Part shown: positions 26,432 to 34,986 of the stretch, in pieces
Layout of the letters: each line of letters opens with the position of its first letter
Numbering within the stretch: the stretch's first letter is position 1
Assembly (NCBI GenBank): GCA_964539665.1
Contig: CAZIKB010000008.1
Coordinates: forward strand, 20,183 to 84,182
Reading direction: 5' to 3'
DNA: 64,000 nucleotides
Origin: CAZIKB01 sp964539665
GTDB taxonomy: Bacteria > Zhuqueibacterota > Zhuqueibacteria > Oceanimicrobiales > Oceanimicrobiaceae
The notes under the pieces: generated by a model
Told to the model about the DNA's origin: nothing
What the model saw: only the letters and a program-made list of their open reading frames with translations
The model's database searches: none
Position numbers and translations under genes: made by a program

Positions 26432-27595
26432 ATGTTAGAGTTCAAAAAACTGGTAAATGAGCACAAAGACCTATTCATCAAAATCCGTCGCGACCTGCAT
26501 CGCATACCGGAAACTGCTTTTACCGAAAAGAAGACTTCAGCTTATGTGGCAGATTACTTAAAACGAGAAGGTCTGGAAGTACAGACAGGAATTGCTCAAA
26601 CAGGTGTGGTAGCCCTGATGAAACGTGCAGATGCTGGTAAAACCTTGCTGATTCGTTCTGACATGGACGCCCTGCCAATAACCGAAGCCACAGGTCTGCC
26701 CTTTTCCTCGCAGCATGAGGGAATTATGCATGCTTGCGGCCATGATGCCCATATGGCTATGGTACTCGGCGCGGCCACGATTCTCAATAAGGTCAGGGTC
26801 AAATTGAACGGTAATATCAAATTCCTGTTTCAACCTGCTGAAGAAGGGCCAGGCGGTGCAAAAGCTATGATTGAAGCAGGTGTGATGGAAAATCCACACG
26901 TGGATTATTCGGTTGGTTGTCACGTTTGGCCGGCGATACCTGAAGGAAAGATAGGCGTGAAAGCCGGATACCTTATGGCAGCCACGGATAAATTTGATCT
27001 TAAAATAATCGGGAAAGAAGGCCACGGCGCCATGCCACATCAATGTGTGGATGCACTCGAAGTGGGTACGCAGGTCATCAACGCATTGCAACGCCTCATA
27101 AGCCGGCAGATGAATCCATTGGAGCCAGCGGTTGTAACGGTTGGCAGTTTTCACGCTGGTCGAGCCGATAATATTATTCCAGGCGAGGCAACCATGAGTG
27201 GCACAACCAGAACGTTTAATCGGGATATTTGGGATTCCTGGCACGAACGCATTGAAAAGATTGTCAGCGGTATCTGTCAATCCATGGGCGCCAATTATGA
27301 ATTGAAATTTACAAAAGGATATCCGCCCCTGTTTAACGAAGAGTCGATGGCTGAGGTTGTTCGCAAATGTGCAGGAGAAGTTGTGGGCGACGAGCAAGTT
27401 ATTGAACCTGAGCAGACAATGGGCGGTGAGGATATGGCGTTCTACCTGGAGAAATCAAAAGGCTGCTTCTTCTTTTTGGGCGCAGGACGTCCGGGCGGAG
27501 CCCCTATTCACAATCCTAAATTTGACTTAAATGAAGATGTGTTATTGACCGGTGTCGAAATGTATTGCCGGATTGCATTTGAATTACTGAGTTAG
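26432..27595 (+). CDS. M20 family amidohydrolase / aminoacylase
   Basis: This 387-residue cytoplasmic zinc amidohydrolase belongs to the M20D group (hippuricase, N-acyl-amino-acid hydrolase). Metal ligands and active-site residues are visible: C102 and H104 in HACGHDAH, E137/E138 in PAEEGPGGA, H164 in GCHVWP and H360 near the C-terminus (IHNPKFDLNED). The dimerisation domain lies about 180-290. It follows the symporter closely, with a GGAG site before the ATG, and is probably in one operon: the symporter imports an amide and this enzyme cleaves it. The long opposite-strand frame inside it is a shadow. Confidence 0.92.
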   Translation: MLEFKKLVNEHKDLFIKIRRDLHRIPETAFTEKKTSAYVADYLKREGLEVQTGIAQTGVVALMKRADAGKTLLIRSDMDALPITEATGLPFSSQHEGIMHACGHDAHMAMVLGAATILNKVRVKLNGNIKFLFQPAEEGPGGAKAMIEAGVMENPHVDYSVGCHVWPAIPEGKIGVKAGYLMAATDKFDLKIIGKEGHGAMPHQCVDALEVGTQVINALQRLISRQMNPLEPAVVTVGSFHAGRADNIIPGEATMSGTTRTFNRDIWDSWHERIEKIVSGICQSMGANYELKFTKGYPPLFNEESMAEVVRKCAGEVVGDEQVIEPEQTMGGEDMAFYLEKSKGCFFFLGAGRPGGAPIHNPKFDLNEDVLLTGVEMYCRIAFELLS

Positions 27596-28002
27596 CAGGC
27601 CTAATGCAGTCGTTATGACTCAACTCATATTAATGGACATGCATTGTATCCTTTTTCTTTCAATAATCGTTTAATAATAATAGATGCGTAAATTTATGAA
27701 AGATTCAAATACCCCTGCCGCAATAAGAATAAAACTATTTGAGAAATTGGACTGTTAAAATATGACAAGAATGAGTAATTTTAAGCCTAAAGACAAACAA
27801 TAATCAGGGTATTTCTATGAACGATTCCAGACAGCTTTGCTTTTTCAAATTACTTCACCATAACTAACCAGGAAACTCTGTACCTGCAAAATCCATTTCT
27901 TTCTCCGCCCATTTTTGAACTACTATCCAAAACAACTATATACAGAAAATAATAAAACCCAAAATAAATACGCAGATTGTATCCTTTTTCAAAACGACTT
28001 CG
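27596..28002. other. intergenic region
   Basis: These AT-rich bases hold no gene. The only repeat seen is a 15-base direct repeat ATTGTATCCTTTTTC at 27643-27657 and 27976-27990. Confidence 0.45.
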
Positions 28003-28016
28003 TCTACATTTGTAGA
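28003..28016. promoter_or_regulatory. TACAnnTGTA-type operator
   Basis: TCTACATTTGTAGA is a perfect palindrome containing TACATTTGTA, the core bound by BlaI/MecI/CopY repressors. It sits 42 bases before the start of the Cys-rich peptide gene. No such repressor gene is visible in the window. Confidence 0.5.
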
Positions 28017-28057
28017 AATAAGTGTTTTAAAATAATATAATGAAGGAGGTGAAAATA

Positions 28058-28243
28058 ATGGCTGAGTCAAAACAAAAAGAATCAAAGACAAAAGAACAGT
28101 CGCAGGCATCAGGGACTTGTTGTAATATTGAAGATATGTTCAAAAAGATGCAAAATTTTTGTGGTGGCGACGAAGGTTCTTTTAACTGTGATACAATGAT
28201 GCAACGGATGTGTCAGGGTGAATCCAAGGGAACAGAAAAGTAA
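28058..28243 (+). CDS. small cysteine-rich protein, probable metal binder
   Basis: The product has 61 residues. ATG 28058 was chosen because AAGGAGGTG lies 8 bases upstream; an in-frame ATG at 28040 would place the ribosome site inside the gene. After a charged N-terminus it carries five cysteines (GTCCNIEDMF, NFCGG, FNCDTMMQRMC) spread over about 30 residues. No family is recognised. The CopY/BlaI-like operator upstream and the ArsM-type gene downstream suggest metal or metalloid stress, which is inference. Confidence 0.65.
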   Translation: MAESKQKESKTKEQSQASGTCCNIEDMFKKMQNFCGGDEGSFNCDTMMQRMCQGESKGTEK

Positions 28244-28326
28244 TAAGCTAATTTGTGGTAGATGATAGTAATTTATGATGCTTTCATCTACCACATTTAA
28301 TTTAAATAAAAGAAAGGATGATGATA

Positions 28327-28692
28327 ATGGGAAATACAATTGTGCAAAATGTTTTAAAGCCGCAAGAGTAAAAAACTTTATCAGTTGGATTCCTGCTTGT
28401 TGGATTGGCGATTGCTATTACAGCAGTGAGCTATATCCTGAACATGACTTTCATTTATCAGTGGCTTGTTTGGATAATCGGTCTGGCGTTTTTTGTCGTA
28501 GCAACATTGAGTTTCGAGTGGCCGCGAGCATTTAATCGTCAGGGCGATGTACCAGATGGAAGATTCCGACAAATTCTTCATCTGTCCATACCTTTTGCTT
28601 TTCTCTTAAGCAGTCAGGTGTGTGCGGATTGGCACCGGACTTGGTTTACCAATCTGCTATGCTATAGTCAAAGAACATCACGGCAACACTGA
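28327..28692 (+). pseudogene. small membrane protein with early stop, decayed
   Basis: ATG 28327 has an AAGGATG site, but codon 15 is TAA (28369-28371). The same frame continues with two hydrophobic helices (SVGFLLVGLAIAITAVSYIL and WLVWIIGLAFFVVATLSF), then runs into unrelated sequence overlapping the kinase remnant. I do not recognise the original family. It is most likely dead. Confidence 0.5.
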
Positions 28693-28816
28693 CATCAAGT
28701 CAAAAGTAAGCGTCGGGACAACCGTTACAGTTAGCCTACCGACGGATTTGGCGGCTAGGCTCATGAATTATCAAAGAGTTAGGTTTCAAGATTATCTAAA
28801 ACAATACACTTTTTAA
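28622..28816 (+). pseudogene. C-terminal remnant of a sensor histidine kinase
   Basis: The translated segment GTGLGLPICYAIVKEHHGN, then SKVSVGTTVTVSLP, is the G2 box and final strand of a histidine-kinase ATPase domain. Nothing upstream in this frame provides the N, D or F boxes or a sensor, so only the last 60 residues survive. It overlaps the preceding decayed gene in another frame, consistent with a deletion joining two genes. Confidence 0.7.
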
Positions 28817-28834
28817 AAGCGTTATTTTTTGTAC

Positions 28835-28911
28835 AAATGTATGCCCGAATGTTTTTGTCGGGCATACATTTGGCAGCGAAGGACTGGATTCCCGCTTAAA
28901 CATGCGGGAAT
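28835..28911. repeat. two adjacent palindromic repeats
   Basis: AAATGTATGCCCGA (28835-28848) and TCGGGCATACATTT (28858-28871) form a perfect 14-bp hairpin with a 9-base loop. Sixteen bases later ATTCCCGC (28888-28895) and GCGGGAAT (28904-28911) form a second. The latter belongs to the widespread GATTCCCGC...GCGGGAATGAC repeat type. Either may terminate transcription. Confidence 0.65.
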
Positions 28912-28990
28912 GACTAAAGAAAGTAAGGAAGGAAAAAGTGTTCAACTGTGAAAATGAAATAGAATTAATTTTGTAAAAATAATAAAATTG

Positions 28991-29046
28991 TTGACATAGT
29001 CGAGTTTAATTCGTATTATTGTTAGGACACTAACTATTAGGTAGTT
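28991..29046 (+). promoter_or_regulatory. promoter and operator of the MarR gene
   Basis: TTGACA (28991-28996), a 17-base spacer and TATTAT (29014-29019) form a near-consensus promoter. Directly after it lie two overlapping palindromes, GTTAG-gaca-CTAAC (29021-29034) and AACTA-ttagg-TAGTT (29032-29046). They cover the expected transcription start, as in MarR autorepression. Confidence 0.65.
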
Positions 29047-29065
29047 TACTTATAAAATTAATACA

Positions 29066-29527
29066 ATGGAACAAAATTGTTGTCAACCCGGAACGTATGA
29101 TATCGATCTTGATGATTTTAGCGCTGTCACAGATTCGATTGATAAAATTAACAAAAAACTGTTTCGAATTCATAATGCATATATCACTGCCATTGGGATA
29201 ACTCCTCAGCAATATTTCATCTTAGACTATCTGTGGAAAAAAGATGGTACTCCGCTTAATGAGCTGGCTAAAGTACATGGAACCGCAAAAAGCACCATAA
29301 CCGGAATAGTAGACACAATGGAAAAAAATAAACTTGTCTACCGAGACCGCGGTAGCGATGACCGCCGGGTTATTCTGATTCGCTTGACTAAAAAAGGAAA
29401 GTCGATGCAGAATAAAACTGTCGACTTAAATGCAATTACAAATAAATGTTGTGCCAACATAAATAGAGATGAAATCAGACAGCTTCGAAAACTTTTAACC
29501 AAATTTAATCAACAAATTACTGTTTAA
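29066..29527 (+). CDS. MarR family transcriptional regulator
   Basis: This 153-residue winged-helix regulator has ITPQQYFILDYLWKKDGTPL leading into the recognition helix (AKVHGTAKSTITGIVDTMEK) and the wing (YRDRGSDDRRVILIRLTKKG), a textbook MarR pattern. A CC pair lies near the N-terminus (QNCCQPGTYD) and another C pair near KCCANI; these could bind thiol-reactive metals. It probably represses itself through the palindromes at 29021-29046, and may control the arsM-like gene downstream and a site at 30785-30813. The start follows the operator by 20 bases and lacks a strong ribosome site. Confidence 0.88.
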   Translation: MEQNCCQPGTYDIDLDDFSAVTDSIDKINKKLFRIHNAYITAIGITPQQYFILDYLWKKDGTPLNELAKVHGTAKSTITGIVDTMEKNKLVYRDRGSDDRRVILIRLTKKGKSMQNKTVDLNAITNKCCANINRDEIRQLRKLLTKFNQQITV

Positions 29528-29613
29528 AAGCAGGCTATAAAAGTCTATTTTTTTATATTATTAATTAGGTTCATAACAATCAATCACCTTACCAAATTAA
29601 AAGGAAAATTAAA

Positions 29614-30438
29614 ATGGAAGATTCAAAAAAGTCAGCAATCAAAGAAAAAGTAAAAAATCATTATTCAGGCTTGATTTCTAATTCAAACAAAGAACCAGCA
29701 AGCTGTTGCTCACCTTCCTCAGAGACTGCAAGTTGTTGTGGTCCAGAATCTGCGACGGTAACAACGTTAATATCTGGTTGGGCAGAATCAATTGGATATG
29801 ATAAGAAGGACCTTTCTGATTTACCAGAGGAAGCTGTTGGAAATACATTCGGTTGCGGCACACCTCTCGCGAATACTGAAATTAAAGAAGGCGATGTCGT
29901 TCTGGATTTAGGTTCAGGAGCGGGATTAGATATACTGCTTGCTTCCAAACAAGTCGGCAAGACTGGAAAAGCTATCGGCCTGGATATGACACCTGAGATG
30001 ATTGAAAAAGCAACGGAAAATACCCACAAAATGGGTGTGGATAATGTAGAATTCAGACTTGGTGAAATGGAAAATATGCCCATCGATGATAACAGTGTTA
30101 ACCTGGTAATTTCAAATTGTGTGATTAATCTTTCGCCAGATAAACCTCAGGTTTTCAAAGAGACATTTCGGGTACTCAAACCTGGAGGCAAGCTCGTTGT
30201 TTCAGATATTGTAGCCGATGGTTTATCAGATGAGCTGAAAAATGACCTTTCTGCCTGGGTCAGTTGTGTTGCTGGGGCCCTTAGTGAAAAAGAGTATTTA
30301 CTAGCAATAGAAGATGCTGGTTTTGAAAAAGTCGAAGTTTTGAATCGCGCTTTTATGAATGAAGAAATAATCTCTCAAACGGGATTCAAATTCGATGGAA
30401 AAATTGCCAGCATCAAAGTGAAAGCGATAAAATCATGA
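29614..30438 (+). CDS. arsM: arsenite methyltransferase
   Basis: This 274-residue SAM-dependent methyltransferase has motif I V96-L-D-L-G100-S-G-A-G. The conserved ArsM cysteines are C81 (TFGCGTP), C169 (SNCVIN) and C218 (VSCVAGA), needed to hold trivalent arsenic. The N-terminus adds two CC pairs (ASCCSP, ASCCGPE), common in this family. It should convert As(III) to methylated forms for detoxification. It follows the MarR gene by 86 bases and may share control. An AAAAGGAAAA site lies before the ATG. No arsenite pump or reductase gene is adjacent. Confidence 0.92.
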   Translation: MEDSKKSAIKEKVKNHYSGLISNSNKEPASCCSPSSETASCCGPESATVTTLISGWAESIGYDKKDLSDLPEEAVGNTFGCGTPLANTEIKEGDVVLDLGSGAGLDILLASKQVGKTGKAIGLDMTPEMIEKATENTHKMGVDNVEFRLGEMENMPIDDNSVNLVISNCVINLSPDKPQVFKETFRVLKPGGKLVVSDIVADGLSDELKNDLSAWVSCVAGALSEKEYLLAIEDAGFEKVEVLNRAFMNEEIISQTGFKFDGKIASIKVKAIKS

Positions 30439-30511
30439 GCCTCAGAAATATATAATTGAACAAAGTCAGCAAAACTTGAATAATCACTTGTAATCGAGGA
30501 GAAATCACTTT

Positions 30512-30721
30512 ATGTTTCTTTCGGTTGTTCTACTATTCTTCGATAATTCTCGCGCGCTGATAGGTATTCAGATTCCGGTTTCCTCAAAACTGAAGTTTGG
30601 CAGTGAAGCACTGTTTGCACTTTCAAATTATATGGAACTCAAATCAGGAGATTTGAAAAAACATTCATTTAACCCACCGATGATTAAGTGGAATTTTACG
30701 ATCAGGTATGAAATGTTATAA
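30512..30721 (+). pseudogene. short remnant of an outer-membrane-type protein
   Basis: A frame of 69 codons with a good GAGGAG site starts with a short hydrophobic stretch (MFLSVVLLFFDNSRA). It passes directly into amphipathic strands ending in PPMIKWNFTIRYEML. It looks like a signal peptide joined to the last strands of a barrel protein by internal deletion. Function is unlikely; a genuine small protein cannot be excluded. Confidence 0.35.
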
Positions 30722-30784
30722 AATGTGTGTCCATTTTTAAATGAATTCGTCGAAATAATAAAGACGATTTTTTTAAATATTATA

Positions 30785-30813
30785 ATTAGGCAGCTTACTA
30801 TTAGGACGGTAAT
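30785..30813 (+). promoter_or_regulatory. second MarR-like operator
   Basis: ATTAGGCAGCTTACTATTAG followed by GACGGTAAT closely parallels the operator before the MarR gene (TTAGG, then ACTATTAGG in the same order and spacing). It overlaps a TATAAT box. Its target gene seems to be lost. Confidence 0.45.
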
Positions 30814-31149
30814 TTATTAATTAAAACTTCTAAAACTCAATAGACTGATGCAAAATGCAACTTTTCATCGGATGGGTAACTCGGCGGCCGCTGCCACCTA
30901 GTCAGCAAGATAGTGGCAGACGCCACTACCCTACCCTTCTTCGGTTTTGCAGAAGTCTAAAAATTCAACAGAAAGGCTGTAAAATTTTATGAAGCGTTTT
31001 CAGGTACCTCGTATCGCAAACTGCAGTGACGGCTGCTGAATTTGGTCCGGTGCAAGACGGTAAACTGTTCCTGCATATCGGTCCCAATCATAGCAAAATA
31101 GTTATCACAAGACAGATGGGCAGTTGATAAACTTCATCACACAATAAGA

Positions 31150-31180
31150 CCGACGCCATCTCTTTATCAGGTGGCGTCGG
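31150..31180 (+). terminator. GC-rich hairpin
   Basis: CCGACGCCATC (31150-31160) and GGTGGCGTCGG (31170-31180) pair fully with one T-G wobble around a 9-base loop; CCTTGATT follows. It is probably the terminator of the decayed gene upstream. Confidence 0.55.
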
Positions 31181-31435
31181 CCTTGATTGCACTCTGAGAA
31201 GTCAAATAATTTAGTGACACTCCAAAAATCGAGTTACTTTTCTCCTTTTTTAAATTATATTTGTTAAATTGGCCCAGGCCTGTAAATGCAAAAACAATTT
31301 ACAGATTAATGTTTTTACTTGACTATTCATTCATATTTTTTAAAATAGTGTAATAATCATTTTTTGAGCATGAACTTTTAATTGAGTGCAGAGTTAGTGA
31401 AAAATCTTGGATAAAGATCAGGATAATTGTGTCCC

Positions 31436-32341
31436 ATGAAGAAAACTTCTTCAGATTTGGCCAGGTCCATTACCTGGACTGGCAGCAAGCAAACTTATTT
31501 CACAGCCCGTCTTTTGGTGGATAAAGATTTAGTAAACGACTTCTACCGGGCTTATGCCTATCTTCGCTGGGTTGACGATTTTATAGACATAGAATCACAA
31601 GCTGATGTTGAGCGTATTTCGTTCATTAAAAAGCAAAGACTATTGATTGAAGGCCTTTACAGCAGTGAGATACCGAACGACCTGATTCCTGAAGAAGAAA
31701 TAATTGCTGACTTAATAAGGCATGATAACACAGAAAATAGCGGACTCCAGTCTTTTATACGCAATATGTTTAACATAATAGAGTTTGATGCTCATCGAAA
31801 AGGGCGACTCATCAGCGAACAAGAATTGACGTGGTATTCGGATTGCGTGGCGAAATCAGTAACTGACGGAATCCAATATTTCATTGGCAAATCTCATCCT
31901 TATCCAAACACTGAAAACCGTTATCTGGCAGGTAATGCCGCCCATATAACGCACTTACTTCGCGATATGCTGCAGGACACAGCAGATGGTTTTATAAATA
32001 TTCCACGGGAACACCTTGAAAAACACAGCATTAGCCCGGAGGATATATCCAGTCACAAGTTACAAGCCTGGGTACAGAAACGAGTAAAACAAGCCAGGCA
32101 ATACTTCCACGAGGGCAGACGCTATTTAGATGGACTGGATTTATTACGCTGTAAAATTGTTGGCCTCTGGTATTGCGCCCGATTTGAAAGCGTTTTGGAT
32201 ACGATCGAGCAGGACGACTACATCCTTAGAGAGTCTTACAACGAGCGTCGACAGTTTGCCACATGGATCAAAATTGCCTGGTTAGGCGTCACTATCACCC
32301 TTCGTCACATCGCCCGTCGAGTTTTGTCAGGTTGGCGCTGA
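31436..32341 (+). CDS. squalene/phytoene synthase family protein
   Basis: This 301-residue trans-isoprenyl head-to-head synthase has both aspartate motifs: D47-D-F-I-D51 (YLRWVDDFID) and D177-x3-D181 (LRDMLQDTADGFINIP). These bind diphosphate through magnesium. It is therefore a candidate for condensing two C15 or C20 diphosphates into squalene- or phytoene-like products. No carotenoid or hopanoid gene is adjacent, so the product is open. I preferred ATG 31436 to TTG 31427. The final region (ATWIKIAWLGVTITLRHIAR) may associate with the membrane. Confidence 0.87.
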   Translation: MKKTSSDLARSITWTGSKQTYFTARLLVDKDLVNDFYRAYAYLRWVDDFIDIESQADVERISFIKKQRLLIEGLYSSEIPNDLIPEEEIIADLIRHDNTENSGLQSFIRNMFNIIEFDAHRKGRLISEQELTWYSDCVAKSVTDGIQYFIGKSHPYPNTENRYLAGNAAHITHLLRDMLQDTADGFINIPREHLEKHSISPEDISSHKLQAWVQKRVKQARQYFHEGRRYLDGLDLLRCKIVGLWYCARFESVLDTIEQDDYILRESYNERRQFATWIKIAWLGVTITLRHIARRVLSGWR

Positions 32342-32454
32342 TGCGTGGTTCAGAAGAAATTGACTTGAGCCAGAAATGATAAATAAATCTAAATCGTTGA
32401 TAACTAACTATCTTTGAACCAAAAGACTTATTTCATTAAAAGGAGAACTTACTT

Positions 32455-32715
32455 ATGAAAAAACATTTTGTATTCTTTTATTTTATGAAAAACTCACCTG
32501 ACAAAATTCGAGAGACTGTTCCTGCACATGTTGAGTACTGGAAAAACAGCAATGTAGAAAAATATAAGGGAGGTCCTTTTGCTGATAGAACAGGTGGACT
32601 GATATCATTCGTAACTACAAGCCTGGAGGAGGCAACAACAATTATAATGCAGGATCCATTTCTAACTGAGGACCTTATTGAAAACAAATGGATAAAAGAG
32701 TGGATTGTTGAATAA
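32455..32715 (+). CDS. YCII-related domain protein
   Basis: The product has 86 residues with the ferredoxin-like YCII fold: an opening strand (KKHFVFFYFM), the conserved His in VPAHVEYW, then KYKGGPFADRTGGLISFV and a closing DPF motif (IMQDPFLTEDLIENKWIKEW). The His and the Asp of DPF form the pocket. Members include chlorinated-muconolactone dehalogenase-like enzymes, but most are uncharacterised. An AAAAGGAG site lies 9 bases before the ATG. Transcription is probably independent of the synthase gene upstream. Confidence 0.82.
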   Translation: MKKHFVFFYFMKNSPDKIRETVPAHVEYWKNSNVEKYKGGPFADRTGGLISFVTTSLEEATTIIMQDPFLTEDLIENKWIKEWIVE

Positions 32716-32860
32716 ATAAAACTAATTCCTTGCATATACAGACTATTTTTTTTATACTGGACGATTCAGGCTTTATCCAAATTACAATGTTCTGATTAAA
32801 GAACGGGTCAACTTTTTTTTATATGGTATTTTGCCCTACACACAGGGGGGAAAAAGTGAG

Positions 32861-34018
32861 ATGCAGTTTATCCAACTTATAAAACTACTACCCATTGTAT
32901 TGATTTATATATGCAATCAAGCAATATTTTCACAACCATATCATATTCAGGGTCAATTATCTGGCTGGACTTTCCTTAAGGAAAAATCCATTTCCAGCAG
33001 TCAGGTTGGACTTCGATATATTCCGGAGCTTTCCATGGAAAAATCTTTTAGCAATGGTCTGACTGTTGATTCTGAGCTCTCGCTGAAAATATTTAGTTCA
33101 CAGCAATTTGATTCAATTGACAGAATAGTTGATGATGGTGACGCCAAACCTTACCGTTTCTGGCTTCGGTTAACATCATCGCAATTAGAAGTCCGCATAG
33201 GGCTGCAGAAGATCAACTTCGGTTCGGCCACGCTTTTGCGCCCATTGATGTGGTTTGACCAAATCGATTCACGCGATCCGTTACAACTCACGGACGGCGT
33301 TTATGGAATCCTGGCAAGATATTATTTTCTGAACAATGCCAATATCTGGCTTTGGGGACTATATGGCCAGGATGACACAAAAGGATGGGAAGTGATTTCC
33401 ACTTCTGACAAAACCGTTGAATATGGTGGACGTATTCAGTATCCACTATTCAAAGGTGAAATTGCAATGACGTACCATCACAGGCGCCTGGATATAATTA
33501 AATTTTCATTTGCTCCGGATTTATCCGTTGCGAACGAACCGGCTGAAAACCGCCTGGCAGTGGACGCGAAGTGGGATCTCGGTGTTGGATTCTGGTTTGA
33601 AAGCGTGTTCATTCATCAGGATATGAACATTTTACCTTTTAAATACAGAAAGTTCATCAACTTTGGAATAGATTATACCTTGCCAATAGGATCGGGGTTA
33701 AATGTGCTGGGAGAACATTTACATATCGCGTTAACAAACAAACCTTTTGGTACCGGGGAAAGTTTTAATCTATCCGCACTGTTAATGAACTACAATCTGG
33801 GATTGTTAGATCGTATTACCGCCATTACCTTTTTTGATTGGGAGAATCATCAGTTTTCTCGTTATATTAGCTGGGGTCGTATTTATGACAACTGGAGCTT
33901 TTATCTTAATGGTTTTTGGAATCCTGATGAGACAAATTTTTTAGGCTTTGAAAGTGAAACCCGGAGTAATTTTGGTGCGGGCAAAGGAATACAAGTAATA
34001 GTGGTGTTTAATCACTAA
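32861..34018 (+). CDS. outer-membrane beta-barrel protein of an export cluster
   Basis: The product has 385 residues. ATG 32861 gives a clean signal peptide (LIKLLPIVLIYICNQAIFSQ) with AGGGGGG upstream; an earlier in-frame start would bury it. The mature part consists of amphipathic strands rich in aromatic residues (YRFWLRLTSSQLEVRIGLQK, SATLLRPLMWFDQIDSRDPL, NWSFYLNGFW-like blocks), typical of porin-like barrels. It precedes an ABC ATPase, two FtsX-type permeases and a LolA-like protein on the same strand. It is probably the outer-membrane member of that system; the substrate is unknown. Confidence 0.78.
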   Translation: MQFIQLIKLLPIVLIYICNQAIFSQPYHIQGQLSGWTFLKEKSISSSQVGLRYIPELSMEKSFSNGLTVDSELSLKIFSSQQFDSIDRIVDDGDAKPYRFWLRLTSSQLEVRIGLQKINFGSATLLRPLMWFDQIDSRDPLQLTDGVYGILARYYFLNNANIWLWGLYGQDDTKGWEVISTSDKTVEYGGRIQYPLFKGEIAMTYHHRRLDIIKFSFAPDLSVANEPAENRLAVDAKWDLGVGFWFESVFIHQDMNILPFKYRKFINFGIDYTLPIGSGLNVLGEHLHIALTNKPFGTGESFNLSALLMNYNLGLLDRITAITFFDWENHQFSRYISWGRIYDNWSFYLNGFWNPDETNFLGFESETRSNFGAGKGIQVIVVFNH

Positions 34019-34133
34019 TCTTAACATAGAACACGGATTGGACAGATCGAACGGATTATCGCGGATTTCCATTCGTATGATTTATGTTTTTTTTAAACAG
34101 CGCTTTAAAAGATACGATTGAAAAGGAGAAATC
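34019..34133. repeat. CGGATT-type dispersed repeat
   Basis: Three CGGATT units (34034-34039, 34052-34057, 34062-34067) lie in a segment of the form ACACGGATTGGACAGAT, a repeat type common between genes in this kind of genome. Confidence 0.5.
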
Positions 34134-34205
34134 ATGTTACATGAGGAAATTACTGAGAAAATCATAAAAGCCTATTACAATGTTTATAATACCTTTAAGA
34201 TATAA
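34134..34205 (+). pseudogene. N-terminal fragment of a GxxExxY protein
   Basis: With AAAAGGAG before the ATG, 23 codons read MLHEEITEKIIKAYYNVYNT, then FKI and a stop. This matches the first helix of GxxExxY-family proteins, whose next motif (GxGFLExVY) is missing. It lies just upstream of the ABC ATPase gene and is a truncated remnant. Confidence 0.6.
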
Positions 34206-34218
34206 AGGAGAAACTTCC

Positions 34219-34923
34219 ATGAACAATTCAGTTCTAATCAATACAAAAAATTTGGTTAAGACCTTTCCAATGGGCCAGTATAAAATTGTGGCTTTGAATA
34301 ATATAAATCTGACATTTAAGAAAGGCGAATTCTGTGGTCTGGTTGGACCGAGCGGTTCAGGGAAAACAACTCTCCTTAACATCATTGGCTCTCTTGATAA
34401 TCCTTCAGAAGGCAGCGCTGTTGTTATGAATCAAGCTGTGGAAAGTCTCAGTCATAAGCAGGCGGCAAAATTAAGAAATGAGTACATAGGATTTATTTTT
34501 CAGACTTTCAATTTATTGCCCGTGTACACAGTCTTCGAAAATGTTGAATTTCCGCTTCTACTTCAGAATGTCCCAACATCACAAAGAAAGAAAGCAGTCA
34601 TGCAAGCGCTGGAATGGGTGCACTTAGCCGATCGTGCCAGTTCCAAGCCAGCTCAGCTTTCAGGAGGGCAAAGCCAGCGAGTTGCAATTGCCAGAGCTAT
34701 GGTCAAGCAACCGCAGGTTGTGTTAGCAGACGAGCCAACTGCAAACCTGGATGCAGAAAACTCACATAACATTTTAAAAACCATGGACCGCCTCAATCGT
34801 GAGTTACAAACCACGTTTATCTTTGCAACCCACGATGAAAAGGTTATCCGCTACCTCCACCGCAAAATCCTGCTTATTGATGGAGAAGTGGCTGAGGATG
34901 AACAGGTTAATCGAAAATTGTAA
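34219..34923 (+). CDS. ABC transporter ATP-binding protein (MacB/LolD type)
   Basis: This 234-residue ATPase has Walker A G43-P-S-G-S-G-K49-T-T, signature L147-S-G-G-Q151 and Walker B ending D171-E172. The ATG at 34219 is preferred because AAAGGAG precedes it; the open frame upstream overlaps the GxxExxY fragment. The MacB/LolD-type partners (FtsX-fold permeases and a LolA-like protein downstream) suggest mechanotransmission-type extraction of lipoproteins or lipids toward the outer membrane, not classical import. About 520 bases with a broken foreign gene separate it from its permeases. Confidence 0.92.
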   Translation: MNNSVLINTKNLVKTFPMGQYKIVALNNINLTFKKGEFCGLVGPSGSGKTTLLNIIGSLDNPSEGSAVVMNQAVESLSHKQAAKLRNEYIGFIFQTFNLLPVYTVFENVEFPLLLQNVPTSQRKKAVMQALEWVHLADRASSKPAQLSGGQSQRVAIARAMVKQPQVVLADEPTANLDAENSHNILKTMDRLNRELQTTFIFATHDEKVIRYLHRKILLIDGEVAEDEQVNRKL

Positions 34924-34986
34924 ATAGTAAATGTTAAATTGTAATTTCAAATGGAAAAATATAAATTATAAACGAGGAGTAAGTAC

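Larger units (their letters stand above)
30722..31435. other. intergenic region with degenerate coding traces
   Basis: A TATAAT (30781-30786) overlaps a MarR-like operator (30785-30813), but no intact gene follows. Hairpins include TAGTGGC/GCCACTA (30911-30928). A frame around 31020-31125 encodes FGPVQDGKLFLHIGPNHS before a stop and looks like a gene's worn-down end. Confidence 0.4.

Noticed and set aside
26558..27397. 279-codon minus-strand frame
   Set aside because: It lies wholly inside the M20 amidohydrolase and has no domain pattern or ribosome site.
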